A program made the translations under genes and the position numbers. Below the pieces are notes generated by a model, which saw only the letters and a list, made by a program, of their open reading frames with translations, did no database searches and was not told the DNA's origin. From Polyodon spathula (taxonomy: Eukaryota; Chordata; Actinopteri; Acipenseriformes; Polyodontidae): 64,000 nt of DNA. Below are positions 17,129 through 28,955 of this stretch, piece by piece. The stretch's first letter is position 1; each line of letters starts with the position of its first letter. The stretch is from NCBI RefSeq assembly GCF_017654505.1, contig NC_054536.1, positions 92,357,970 through 92,421,969 on the forward strand, in the 5' to 3' direction.

Positions 17129-18090
17129 TGACGCATTTTTCGATAAAACCTTTCGAAATCTTCTTGGGAACCAGTGAAGTGATTGATCTGAAACTTGGCA
17201 TGTATCATCAGCATCCAAACCTGCAACAAGTTTGCAAAGCAGAAGTTGTTGCGACAAATTTTTATGTCAAAATGGCTGCCACAAATCTTATTGAAACACG
17301 CCCCCTAACAACAAACTGCTGCTGTTTGAAAACTGTTTGGCCAACAAGCTCCAAACTTGGTAGTTATCATCCCAGTAACAATGGGATACAAATATGTGAA
17401 AATGTTGATGTTTTATAAAACAAGATGTCCGCCACTTAGACGTTCACATTTGAAATTTAAACCTGCGTCAGTTGACAAATGATTTACTTGACTAACTCCA
17501 AACTTCACAAACATCTTTCCTGATACTGTATCAATACAACTGACTTTTAAAAAACTGTGTTGACCGGAAACGAAAATGGCATTTTTTTAGAAACCTTTTG
17601 AAATCTTCTTCTTGGGAACCAGTGAAGCAATTGATCTAACACTTGACATATATCATCAGCATCCAAACCCGTATCAAGTTTGCGAAGCAGAAGTTTCTGT
17701 AATAAATTTTAATGTCAAAATAGCTGCCACAAATCTTATCGAAATGCGCCCTTAACAGCAAACTGCTGCTATTTGAAGACCATTTGACCAACAAATTCCA
17801 AACATGGTAGTTATTGTCCCAGTAACAATGGAACACAAATATGTCAAAATGATTACGTTTGATAAAACAAGATGGCCGCCAGGTGTATGTTTACATCTGA
17901 AATTTAAAACTGTCTCAGTTGACAAACGATTTACTTGACTAACTCAAAACTTCACAAGCATCATCCTTGACACTGTAACAATACAACTGACTTTTAAGAA
18001 ACTTGCGTTAAACAAGATGGCTGCCTGACGCATTTTTGAAAAAAATAAAAATTTCAAAATCTTCTTGCTGATTTTAAACTTGGCACATTG
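17129..18090. repeat. Tandem ~450-bp unclassified repeat, 2.1 copies
   Basis: Three starts of the same unit are visible, at about 17132 (CGCATTTTTCGATAAAACC), 17579 (GGCATTTTTTTAGAAACC) and 18028 (CGCATTTTTGAAAAAAA). Internal landmarks recur in order: CTTGGGAACCAGTGAAG, CATCAGCATCCAAACC, AACTGCTGCT, AAACAAGATGKCCGCC, GACTAACTC and CAACTGACTTTTAA. Copies 1 and 2 are about 80 per cent alike by eye. Copy 1 has an open + strand frame at 17086-17418, which is not maintained in copy 2. Confidence 0.8.
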
Positions 18091-18164
18091 AGAACTAAAC
18101 ACGCTTAGGCGCGAACTTATACTGGGGCTTGGGAGCCGTAAAACTGCCTACCAGTTCTAGTTAA

Positions 18165-18223
<59 letters not shown>

Positions 18224-18480
18224 GCAGATTCTCTTATCCAGGGTGACTTACAGTTGTTACAAAGTATCACATTACAGATAAAAGCAGTTATAAAATACAA
18301 TAAAATCAGTAGTAAGAGCAAATTCAAATGAGATAAGATAAAAAAAAAAATATGGTAAATAATAAGCAAGTAGTACATATGATTTCAAATAAAAGAAATT
18401 TCAAAAAATGTGAATACAGATACTTTAAAGAGTAAAATCAAGTTCAAGATACAGAAAGAATAATTATATTTTGGATCCGG
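18165..18480 (+). repeat. (ATT)n tract plus dispersed repeat R2, copy 1
   Basis: An (ATT)n array at 18165-18222 is followed by AGCAGATTCTCTTATCCAGG and GTGACTTACAG, the TTATCC/GACTTACA tail common in fish SINE/LINE repeats. The downstream part (CACATTACAGATAAAAGCAG, then ACAATAAAATCAGTAG) matches 37720-38020. Confidence 0.75.
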
Positions 18481-18848
18481 AGTAGAATACAACAAAGTGT
18501 TGAGCAGTTAGGTACAAGTACAAGATGGTGTAGGTATTGATACAGGTGGGTATATCGTAACTGTATTGGTACTGTACTGTTAATGAAAAGTTGATTAAAT
18601 CAGAAAGTGGTTTCATACCGGTATATTCTACAACGAAACAAGCTGTACTAGTATCGTACCGATACAAATGTGAACAGGGATATAGTCCAGTGTAGTCAAT
18701 AGTTGTTTTAAGTTCAAATATATAATGCTTGACTGTCCATTGGGTAACATTTTTTATAGTGTGGATGGCCTGAATAAAACACAGATAAGGCCATTTTATG
18801 AATGCTGTGGACATGTGTAAACATAAGAAACAAGCTTGGGTTTGGTGA

Positions 18849-19145
<297 letters not shown>

Positions 19146-19430
19146 TAGAGTACCCTTTAAGCAAAGGCAGGTATGTTTCAGATACTGCTAACATTACTGT
19201 GTGATAGCTGTCATTTTATTTAAAGGTAAATGACAATGCCAATTTCAGAGCTTATTACCCAAAGTGTTGGTCACAATTGCTGTTTAGTGTAATATAGTAC
19301 AGTACAGTGCAATAGAGTCATATTTGAAATGCTTAACACTTAAAACTCATTTCGGTGACATTCAACACAGTCCTATAATAACATTCATTGAAATTGAACA
19401 GGCATACATTAAAAACTCATGTGACACATA

Positions 19431-19675
19431 GGGCTAGATGTACTGGGCCAGTCAAAGTGCAAACATACCGCAATTTGCATTTTCATTACAACAATTCGCA
19501 AAGTGCACATTTTGTCGTATGACTTAAGAGAAAATATGTTAATGAAGAGAGCCGCAATATACTCCTTTACATATTATTTGCGTCGTCTTAGCGAGAGTTG
19601 TTCAAATAAAATAGTGGCAGTTGAGTTGTGGTTTGCTACAGCAGAGTGTTTGGGGTACGCTGCACATTGCTAACA

Positions 19676-19752
<77 letters not shown>

Positions 19753-20369
19753 TGGTCTACTTACTAGCCTAGACAATTAACACATAATAGATCATGGTCC
19801 TATACAGATGGTTCGAATGAGCTGGAGGGTTTAGTGGCACATGTGTGCAGTCGATTGTTCCCAACATGCTGGGAAGATCAGAAATGCCATAGAAATTTGT
19901 TTTCAAGGCTTGTAAGTACACCCTGACTTTAGTGAAAATTAGGTACTTGGGTGTTCGTCTCAAAATACTTTGAGCACAACTGGCAACACACGAGAAAAAG
20001 CAGACTGGGAAATGCCAGCAACGATTGTGACTGTTTAAAACATGCTTTCAAAAGTTCTTAACAAATTGATGCAATTGTAAATTCGCAATTGCCCACAGTT
20101 TTACTACATCTCATTACAATATTTGTGATCCTTCATTTGCATTCCTCTTTGCAATCTCCACCCTTTTTTGGCTTATTCCTGCAGGAACGCCCAGAATTAC
20201 ATATTAATTTAAGATTAAAGCACAAATAAGAACCTCGGCTGCAAAGCATTCGTTAAAATGATGCTAACAGTGTTGAGTTTGTTTAGTACATTTCACGTTA
20301 CATTTCCAACTGGTTTGCATGTGGTTTGCAACGATTGCGACAGAATGAACACTTTAGTACATCCACCCC
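19431..20369 (-). mobile_element. Harbinger-type DNA transposon remnant (H1)
   Basis: The left end GGGCTAGATGTACT and the right end, complement GGGGTGGATGTACT, match at 12 of 14 bases as terminal inverted repeats. Inside is a PIF/Harbinger transposase fragment on the minus strand. The first ~240 bp match 63472-63727, giving a second copy. A 3-bp TWA duplication, usual for Harbinger, is not clear here (ATA versus ACA). An (ATT)n array at 19679-19750 lies inside it. Confidence 0.75.
19769..20085 (-). pseudogene. HARBI1-like transposase fragment
   Basis: Minus-strand reading gives IAGISQSAFSRVLP (helix-turn-helix type), a frame change, then FYGISDLPSMLGTIDCTHV, the conserved first catalytic aspartate region of Harbinger nucleases (usual form GAIDCTHI). 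Only about 100 residues of the expected ~350 remain, in two frames. Confidence 0.75.
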
Positions 20370-20539
20370 ACACTGTCTAAACTGGAGAGTAAGTTACTCA
20401 ATGGCCCAAAACCTTATCTGGAATGCGGTTGGTAGTAGGTTTTGAAAGTAGGCACTAATCGACTTATCTTTTGAATAATGTTTCATGAAAACAATTCCAA
20501 TGTATTATACATCTTACTTCTTATTTTGTTTCCTCGAAG

Positions 20540-20789
20540 CTATTAAAGGATTTCCCAGATGAATTGCACTCAGACATTACTATGCACTTGAATAAGGAGA
20601 TTCTGGAGCTGTCCCTGTTTGAGTCTGCTAGCCGCGGCTGCCTCCGCTCCTTGTCTTTACACATCAAAACCTCTTTCTGTGCTCCTGGGGAGTACCTCCT
20701 GCGGCAGGGAGACGCTCTGCAGGCTGTCTTCTTTGTCTGCTCGGGTTCCATGGAGGTACTCAAAGATGACATGGTCCTGGCCATTCTTG
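20540..20789 (+). CDS. kcnh8: kcnh8 exon: C-linker end and first half of CNBHD
   Basis: The acceptor is CTCGAAG and the donor GTAGGT. It is 250 nt, starts in phase 0 and leaves one base. It encodes [20 protein letters not shown] and the beta-roll of the cyclic-nucleotide-binding homology domain ([20 protein letters not shown], then [20 protein letters not shown]). The roll matches ELK channels, which do not bind cAMP or cGMP appreciably because the usual phosphate-cassette residues are absent. No truncation is seen. Confidence 0.97.
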
Positions 20790-21013
20790 GTAGGTGAGCC
20801 CTAAATATCTTGCGGAAATATTCTCTTGCATTATACTGTTAGTTTTTTTTTTAGATCCAGTTCATAGTTTTATAAACTGCAATCGAATCATCCTGAGATA
20901 AAATTATAAAAAGTATGGATTGGGTGGGGATGAGGTGGAAGTTTGAATTAAAACTGCCATAACTTGTGTCATAAACCAATGTTTTTTGTTTTTTTGTATC
21001 AAGAAAAAGCACT

Positions 21014-21345
21014 GCTGAGAGGTGAATGTCATTAATGAGGCCTATTCTGAAACCACTGAGAGGTGACTCTCATTAATGAAGCCTATTCTGAAACCATTGA
21101 GAGGTGACTCTCATTAATGAAGCTTATTCTGAAACCATTGAGAAGTGACACTAATGAATGAAGCCTATTCTGAAACTACTGAGAGGTGACTTTCATTAAT
21201 GAAGCTTATTCTGAAACCATTGAGAGGTGACACTAATTAATGAAGCCTATTCTGAAACTACTGAGAGGTGACTCTCATTAATGACATCTGTTCTGAAACC
21301 ATTGAGAGGTGACACTAATTAATTACACCAATTCTGAAACCATTG
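21014..21345. repeat. 41-bp minisatellite, ~8 copies
   Basis: The 41-bp unit contains GAGAGGTGACTCTCATTAAT and CTATTCTGAAACCA. Copies differ by substitutions, alternating partly between CTCTCATTAATG and CACTAATTAATG forms. It lies in the short intron between the two CNBHD exons. The rest of this intron (21346-22633) shows no recognisable element. Confidence 0.9.
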
Positions 21346-22575
21346 TTTAGTCTTTCAGTGGGATGCGATAGTTGTTTCAAACAAACAAATGTAAATAAAT
21401 AAGTAACATTGAAAAAGCTTTAGTGACAATGGCATTGCTGGGACAGTAATAGTGGAACACCCTTGTTCAGATAATTGACTGTGTTTCATTATTACCTAGT
21501 AACACACCACAGCAAAGTTATTATCCTTTACTTAAACCTTAAACATAAATGTTGTTATGTATTTGATTCAACCCATTAAATGCAACATCTTAGCAACATA
21601 AATATTAATGTCAATGTCTTGGAAAGTTTAGACATTTTTCAATGTTTTTCTGCAGATTCTGCTGACACAGTTGACATGATGAGGGTTTATTGAAATTGTG
21701 CCAGTGCTTAAATCGCTGATATAAATCTGCTGCTAGTTTCTAAGGAAAAGTGAAGTGTCACTGGGGACCTCTGTAGGGTTTATTATTGAATAGTCAGAAC
21801 ATTGTGAAATAGTATTTTCTTATCATGGGACTGTACTATATAATTTGCAATACTGAACCCTGTTCTTATAATTGAACTAAACTAGCTCTCCAGTACTGCA
21901 TACGTGTGTGTAAATTAACTTGTTCATTTTTTTTATTCAACATTAAGAATTACAGCTTTTTTGTTTCATTTACAGATTGTGTTTATTCATTATGTTTAAT
22001 AGCAACATATTAAAATAATGTATTTTTAAAGTACTATTTTATTTATGAATACAACCAACAGGAAACTCTCCAATGATTTTTCACGTCTCTTTTTTTGTTT
22101 GCAACAATTCTGTGTTTCTGTATGGTTTCGTTGCTCAAATGTTGAGTAATTCTCTTTTTAGACTGATATTTCTTTTATATACAGATATCAATTTCTGATG
22201 ACAACATATTCATACATGTGAATATCTGCACATTTTTTATATACAGAAATACATATTTGATATAAAGGTGACAATTATTAACATCTATAAAAGAAAGCTA
22301 ATTAAGAGAAAAATCTTGTATTTTATACAGATCAAGTTATACAAAGTTTAAATAAAAAGAATCGACATCTACGACACTTAGGGCCGTTAGATAAATTCCA
22401 GTCATAAATGTCCCTTTCCATTCTGTGCCTTGAAGCATTAGTATATATTTGTGTAGAATCACCTACAGCTTTTGACACCAAAGTCACTGAATTGCTGCAA
22501 ATTGACCTCAAATGGAAGGGGAATGAAGTTGAAGTATTACGTGTAATTTCTTGACAGAAACTCCTGGCTCACTAA

Positions 22576-22869
<294 letters not shown>

Positions 22870-22968
22870 TAATATTAAAAGCAAACGATTCCAAGAGGTT
22901 TCACTTTTTTTGTATCGGATCTAATTTTGGTATCTACTGTATTATCTAAAGACTTTTGAATCTAAAGA

Positions 22969-24370
22969 CAGAATGACTAGACACATTGCAGAATGACTAG
23001 ACACATTGCAGAATGACTAGACACGCTGCAGAATGACTAGACACACTGCAGAATGACTAGACACACTGCAGAATGACTAGACATACTGAAGAATGACTAG
23101 GCACATTGCAGAATGACTAGGCACTGCAGAATGACTAGACATGTTACAGAATGACTAGACACATTGTAGAATGACTAGACACACTGCAGAATGACTAGAC
23201 ACATTGCAGAATGACTAGACACATTGCAGAATGACTAGACACACTGCAGAATGACTAGACACACTGCAGAATGACTAGACACATTGCAGAATGACTAGAC
23301 ACACTGCAGAATGACTAGACACATTACAGAATGACTAGACACATTGCAGAATGACTAGACACACTGCAGAATGACTAGACACATTGCAGAATGACTAGAC
23401 ACATTGCAGAATGACTAGACACATTGCAGAATGACTAGACACACTGCAGAATGACTAGACACACTGCAGAATGACTAGACACACTGCAGAATGACTAGAC
23501 ACATTGCAGAATGACTAGACACACTGCAGAATGACTAGACATGTTACAGAATGACTAGACACATTGCAGAATGACTAGACACATTGCAGAATGACTAGAC
23601 ACACTGCAGAATGACTAGACACACTGCAGAATGACTAGACACACTGCAGAATGACTAGACACACTGCAGAATGACTAGACACACTGCAGAATGACTAGAC
23701 ACACTGCAGAATGACTAGACACACAGCAGAATGACTAGACACACTGCAGAATGACTAGACACACTGCAGAATGACTAGACACACTGCAGAATGACTAGAC
23801 ACACTGCAGAATGACTAGACACACTGCAGAATGACTAGACACACTGCAGAATGACTAGACACACTGCAGAATGACTAGACACACTGCAGAATGACTAGAC
23901 ACACTGCAGAATGACTAGACACACTGCAGAATGACTAGACACATTGCAGAATGACTAGACACACTGCAGAATGACTAGTGTTTGCAGAATGACTAGACAC
24001 ATGCAGAATGACTAGACACGTTGCAGAATGACAGACCATGCAGAATGACTAGACACTGCAGAATGACTAGATTTGCAGAATGACTAGACACATTGCAGAA
24101 TGACTAGACACACTTCAGAATGACTAGACACTGCAGAATGACTAGACACACTGCAGAATGACTAGACACACTGCAGAATGACTAGACACACTGCAGAATG
24201 ACTAGACACACTGCAGAATGACTAGACACACTGCAGAATGACTAGACACTGCAGAATGACTAGACACACTGCAGAATGACTAGACACACTGCAGAATGAC
24301 TAGACACACTGCAGAATGACTAGACACACTGCAGAATGACTAGACACTGCAGAATGACTAGACACTTTGC
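22969..24370. repeat. 20-bp minisatellite, ~70 copies
   Basis: The 20-bp unit GAATGACTAGACACAYTGCA is repeated for 1.4 kb. The left two thirds are very uniform and vary mainly at one C/T position. From about 23975 to 24100, and near 24245 and 24345, units are shortened by a few bases. It begins 120 bp after the donor of the preceding exon. All six frames contain stops, so it is not coding. Confidence 0.97.
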
Positions 24371-24699
24371 ATTGTTGTGCTGTGTTTTTATTTCACTAAT
24401 CAGAGGGCTTGTCGTTTATTCAACCATCAGTACCCCCATAACTTTTCTCTATTTGTGTATTTCACACAATTGAAGTTCATCTAGAACATCAGTATTTTAT
24501 CATCAAAAGGAAAAATACCTACTCAGCTGTTGTCACGCATATGCATTGTCATGCTGTTTAGGGTGAGCATATAGCATAACGCTATTGTACTTTATTAAGG
24601 CTACATGTGAAGATTCAGTGCTGTCCTCAAAAGTGGCTATTCACATTCACAGAGGAAAACTACCCATTGCTTTGGTGTAGTCGAGTACTACAGTGTCAT

Positions 24700-25012
24700 G
24701 CTACTTTATGAGACATAATGTAACGCTACGCTATAATACGTTACGATACGTTATGAATCGCTACGTTATGCTACGCTATGTTACTCTATGTTACGCTATG
24801 CTACGCTACCTTACGCCACGTTACGCTACGTGTCGGTATGCTATGCCACGTAATGCTACGTTACTGTACGCTACGTTACACTACGTTAGGCTATGCTACT
24901 ATATGTTACACCACGCTAATCTGTGTTATGCTATGCTGTTACACTACGCTACGCTACTGTATGTTACGCTATGCTATGTTATGCTATGCTAAATTACACT
25001 AAATTACATTAC
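24700..25012. repeat. Degenerate pentanucleotide array (TACGY/TATGY)n
   Basis: About 310 bp built from five-base steps such as GCTAC, GTTAC, GCTAT and GTTAT, with frequent CpG. The spurious frames read as runs of Arg, Tyr, Met and Leu. It decays to CTAAATTACA at the right edge. Confidence 0.85.
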
Positions 25013-25452
25013 ATAAATTTCACATTTAGTAAAATCTGCAATTTTGTGTGGATTTTTTCTTTTTCTTTTTCTTTTTTTTTTTTAAAGCTATTACCTCTAT
25101 TTTTTAGTACATATTATCTTGCAAAGGTTTTATGCTTCATTTATGCTTTTTTCTATAATTCTCACTATTGGAATCTCAGTGGTGTTTGTTTCATCCATGA
25201 ATGATTGAAAAATAAACAAAGACATAAAAGATAATAAATGAAAGTATGCGTGACTGAAAAAATAATCAATTAAAATATTAATTAATTTATCAGTTAATTA
25301 ATCAATTGTAGTCTGTATGGTGTCATTGAAGAAAGAAAATAAACAAGGGAGAACAATCTCTCTGCAAACAAGGTGCTTGCATCTCAGTGCACAAGTCCTG
25401 AACAAACAAATAATAAATAACTAAATAATACAGTGGATAACACCATTCAGTT

Positions 25453-25487
25453 TGTAACCCCAAGAAATCTAGGACACTTCATGTAAA

Positions 25488-25536
<49 letters not shown>

Positions 25537-25878
25537 TGTGTGTGCAATCACAGGTGTGGTCATTCCCCAGTTAGGTAATTTAGTGATATTTGGGGAGTGG
25601 CCACATGTATTTAAGGGAGGAAAAATTGTCTGTCTGTGTTTTTGTGTGAGTAAGTGAATGAATGAATGAATGAGTGAGTGAGTGAAGGAAGGCAAATCCT
25701 CAGCCTGACATTAGCGTCTGTAGTCAATATTGTTTTATTTCAATCTTTTATTTTGGCCCTCATGCCCTGTTTATTTTTTTTCGGATGTATGTATGTTCCT
25801 TTAATAAATGTGTGGTCCAGCGGTTAAAAACTGCAGCTTCTTGAGTCTGAGTCTCATTCCTGACACTATCCTGCCACA
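25453..25878 (+). mobile_element. Solo LTR, 426 bp, containing a GT microsatellite
   Basis: It starts TGTAACCCC and ends CTATCCTGCCACA. Flanking CAGTT (25448-25452) and CAGCT (25879-25883) are a 5-bp target duplication with one transition. The interior CAATCACAGGTGTGGTCATT, the following TTAGGTAATTTAGTG block and GGGGAGTGGCCACATGTAT match the LTR at 43485-43819 in the opposite orientation. A TATA-like TATTTAAGG and an AATAAA (25803-25808) are in the expected order. A (GT)n array occupies 25490-25544, where the other copy has only GTGTGTG. Confidence 0.75.
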
Positions 25879-26869
25879 CAGCTGATGTAGGTTTGCAAAG
25901 AAAAAGCAGAGTTGTAATTGTATCTTACTCTATAGAGTGGATTCTCGTAATAGCAGATTATACATTGCAAATTGGGCTATTATTGTGCAATGCCAGTGGC
26001 ACATGCTTCACCATGATGGAAATCTGTGGGTAAATGCGAGGTAATTGTTGTTGTCCTCTCGTTTGTTATTTGCCCACATAGGAGTTGCAAAAAGCTTTTT
26101 TTTTTTTTTTTTTTTTTTTTACCTCTGCTGTCCCACAAATAATCACTGTATAATTCAGTTATACATGAAATTACTATTTGTTAATTGTAAACTATTTTAA
26201 TTATTTGTGAGGTTTACTTTAGAATGAAAGCTCCTGTCGTGCTGCAGGACTGTATTTTAAATGTAAGTTCCCCCTTAGTGTTAGATCTCTCAAGATGCTT
26301 TTCTAGTGAAGCAGATGCTAGTTAAATGTGGCTGTGGTTTTGAAACATTGGGTTATTAGACTAATGTGGTCACACTTAGCTCTGAATATGTGAGGATTTG
26401 AGATCTTGCATGTGAATGTGGAAGAAGAAAAGGGTTGTGCCGCAGGTCATTATCTATGATAATAAGATCCCTGGAGCTTTATTTTAATCATCATCTTAAG
26501 ACTGAGAGAACCCATTAATAAAACAAGTCTAATTTCGTCAGGCCATTTGCAGTATCATGTAGCAGTAACAGCCTTTACAGGATGCATTTACCCTCCCCCT
26601 CATAAAGTACTTACAGAAATCATTAAAACTACAAGCACTGTAAAGACCTGTGAACACGATGAATTAGGCAATTGAGCTCTGTTTGTGTTTGACTTACATT
26701 TGAAGGACAAAGTTCCTATTCCATACTGTTTTAAGCAATGTTTTGTTGAATTCATTTTGAATAATTAAATCAAGTCAGCAATTTGTGAAAAACTCTTTCG
26801 CCAATTTCAAAAATTGTTATTTGTTTCTAAATAAAAACAGGAGGGAGGCTGACATGCGGCAACTGCATG
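25879..26869 (+). other. kcnh8 intron segment, no element identified
   Basis: AT-rich intron with a poly-T tract at about 26097-26120. No coding or repeat structure is recognised. Confidence 0.6.
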
Positions 26870-27086
26870 CAGTGCCTTGCAAAAGTATTCAGACCCTTCC
26901 ATGGTGTCCTATTTTGTGAAATTACAAAATGATTCATCCACATTTTTTTAAACTTAATATTTTATTCAAAACTTGAATGCTCAAGCTGAAGACTTCTAAG
27001 GGTAAGATAAGTTACAGTAAATGTCAGCAAAAACTAAAGAGAAAAACTGAAATATGTTGATTGCATAAGTATTCAGACCCGTTAAC

Positions 27087-28589
27087 TCAATATTTGGTGG
27101 AAGCACCTTTGGCAACAATTACAGCCGCAAGTCTTTTTGGGTAAGTCTCTACTAACTTTGCACACCAGCTTGGTGCAATTTGTGCCCATTCTTCTTTGCA
27201 GATTTGCTCAAGCTCTTTCAAGTTGCTTGGGGATTGCTTATGGACAGCAGTTTTCAAGTCTTTCCACAGATTCTCAATAGGTTTCAAGACAGGACTTTGA
27301 CTGGGTGTGGCAAAGCGTAAGCCTTGCACATGGAAATATGTAGTTTATTGTATGTTTTTGTGTTAATTGTTAATATTGATTTAATTGTTTAGCTGCTGTG
27401 GCGCTCCGCCGGGGACGATTACCCATCTGCGTGGAGCAGCAGCTGAAAGCAATCAGCTGTTCCAGCAGGCGGGTGGGCGTGTCTCAGTGGAGCATCAGTA
27501 TAAAAGCATGGCGATCGCTGTGATCGGGGCTCCTGCAAGGCCTACCGTTTTCACGGCACCTTTCATTTATAGTTTGTTGTACTGTTTTATTTTGCACTTT
27601 TTGTACAGCTTGATGTACTAGTCCTCTGTGTGTTACCATCGCTGGTAACGTCACATGACCACCTTTATTTTACTTTAGTTTGTTATTTGTTTGTTAATAA
27701 ATCCTGCGCGCCTGTGCCGGCATTTCAACACCATGTCTGTCTATCTGTATGCTTGAACAGCGGCGACCCACACGCGTGACACGGAATAGACCCTGTCACA
27801 CTGGGCCACTCAAGAACATTCACTTTCTTATTCTTAAGCCACTCTAGTGTAGCTTTGGCCTTGTGCTTTGGATCATTGTCCTGCTGAAAGGTGAATTTTC
27901 GCCCCAGTTTTAAGTCTTTAGCAGACTGAAACAGGTTTTCCTCTAGCATTTGCCTGTACTTGGCTGCATTAATTTTCCTTCAATCCTAACAAGCTTTCCA
28001 GTCCTTGCTAAGGAGAAGCATCCCCATAGCATGATGCTGCCACCACCATGCTTGACTATAGGGATGGTGTTGACTGGGAGATGTGCTATGTTGGGTCTGT
28101 TCCAAACGTAACGCTTAGCATTTAGACCAGAAAGTTCCAATTTGACTCATCTGACCAAAACATCTTTTGCCACATTTTTGCAGGATCACTCGGATGCTTT
28201 GTTGCAAACTCCATGCAGGCTTTGAGATGGCTTATTTTTAGTAATGGCTTCCTTCTTGCCACCCTGCCTTACAGGCTACTTTTGTGAAGTGTTCTGGATA
28301 TTGTTGACAGATGCACATTTCCTCTCATCTCAGCCATTGAACTCTGTAGCTCTTTCAAAGTTGTCGTTGGCCTCAAAGTGGCATCCCTCACCAGTTTATT
28401 TATGCACAGCTGCTCAGATTTAGGGGCAGTGTCTGGGTGGTGCAATGCACCTTCCATTTCTTGAGGATTGAGTAGACTATGCTCACAGAGATATTCAGAT
28501 ACTTTGATATTTTTGTTGTAGCCTTCTCCTGTTCTGTGCTTTTCAATTATTTTATCACTGACTTGCTTTGAAAGCTCCTTGGTCTTCAT
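27087..28589 (-). pseudogene. Tc1 transposase, frameshifted and interrupted by an LTR
   Basis: The start MKTKELSKQVSDKIIEKHRT is at 28589. The HTH region, a [13 protein letters not shown] block, [19 protein letters not shown] and the [14 protein letters not shown] second-aspartate block follow in shifting frames. The LTR splits the EWPSQSP motif at 27305/27801. Downstream, PIENLWKDL retains the glutamate. It is dead through the frameshifts and the insertion. Confidence 0.9.
27306..27800 (+). mobile_element. Solo LTR, 495 bp, nested in Tc1-D
   Basis: It begins TGTGGCAAAGCG and ends CCTGTCACA, with inverted termini TGTGRC. The pentamer CTGGG is duplicated exactly at 27301-27305 and 27801-27805, and removing the insert plus one copy restores the Tc1 transposase motif EWPSQS. 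Promoter-like TATAAAAG lies at 27499-27506 and the polyadenylation signal AATAAA at 27696-27701, both in + orientation. It is GC-richer than its host. No internal region remains, so it is a product of LTR-LTR recombination. Confidence 0.93.
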
Positions 28590-28955
28590 GATTAAATCTT
28601 TGCTTGAAATTCACTACCTGACCAATGAACCTCACAGAGTAAGGTGTTTTTATTCTGAAATCATGAGAACCAGTAATATTGCACACAGGCAGAGGCCATA
28701 TAACTAATTGTGTCGCTCATTGGGGTCATTTTGTGCACCTGAATCAATTTAGGTTTGCCACAGCAAAGGGTTTGAATACTTATGTTCTTTTTGTTTTTGC
28801 TTTGAATGTGTGGAGTCAGAGGTAATGAAATATAGGAAAAGTGTATATAACACATATTAATTCCTACAATGAAATTCAAAGTGTCATGACTGCAAGCTTT
28901 AACGCAACAAAATGTGAAAACTGTGAGAAACTATGAATACATTTGCAAGGCACTG

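Larger units (their letters stand above)
26870..28955 (-). mobile_element. Tc1-D: Tc1-like element carrying a nested LTR
   Basis: The left tip CAGTGCCTTGCAAAAGTATT and the right tip ATTTGCAAGGCACTG followed by TA are inverted repeats. The transposase is on the minus strand. Removing the nested 495-bp LTR and one CTGGG copy leaves about 1.59 kb, the normal Tc1 length. The tips are the same type as Tc1-A. Confidence 0.9.

Noticed and set aside
17086..17418. A new small gene in the 450-bp tandem repeat
   Set aside because: The frame is not preserved in the second unit, so there is no evidence of protein selection.
22969..24370. CRISPR-like array of evenly spaced repeats
   Set aside because: The 20-bp units are directly contiguous with no unique spacers, and the context is a vertebrate intron; it is a minisatellite.
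24693..25204. Open frames rich in Arg, Tyr, Leu and Met
   Set aside because: Produced by the pentamer array; not coding.
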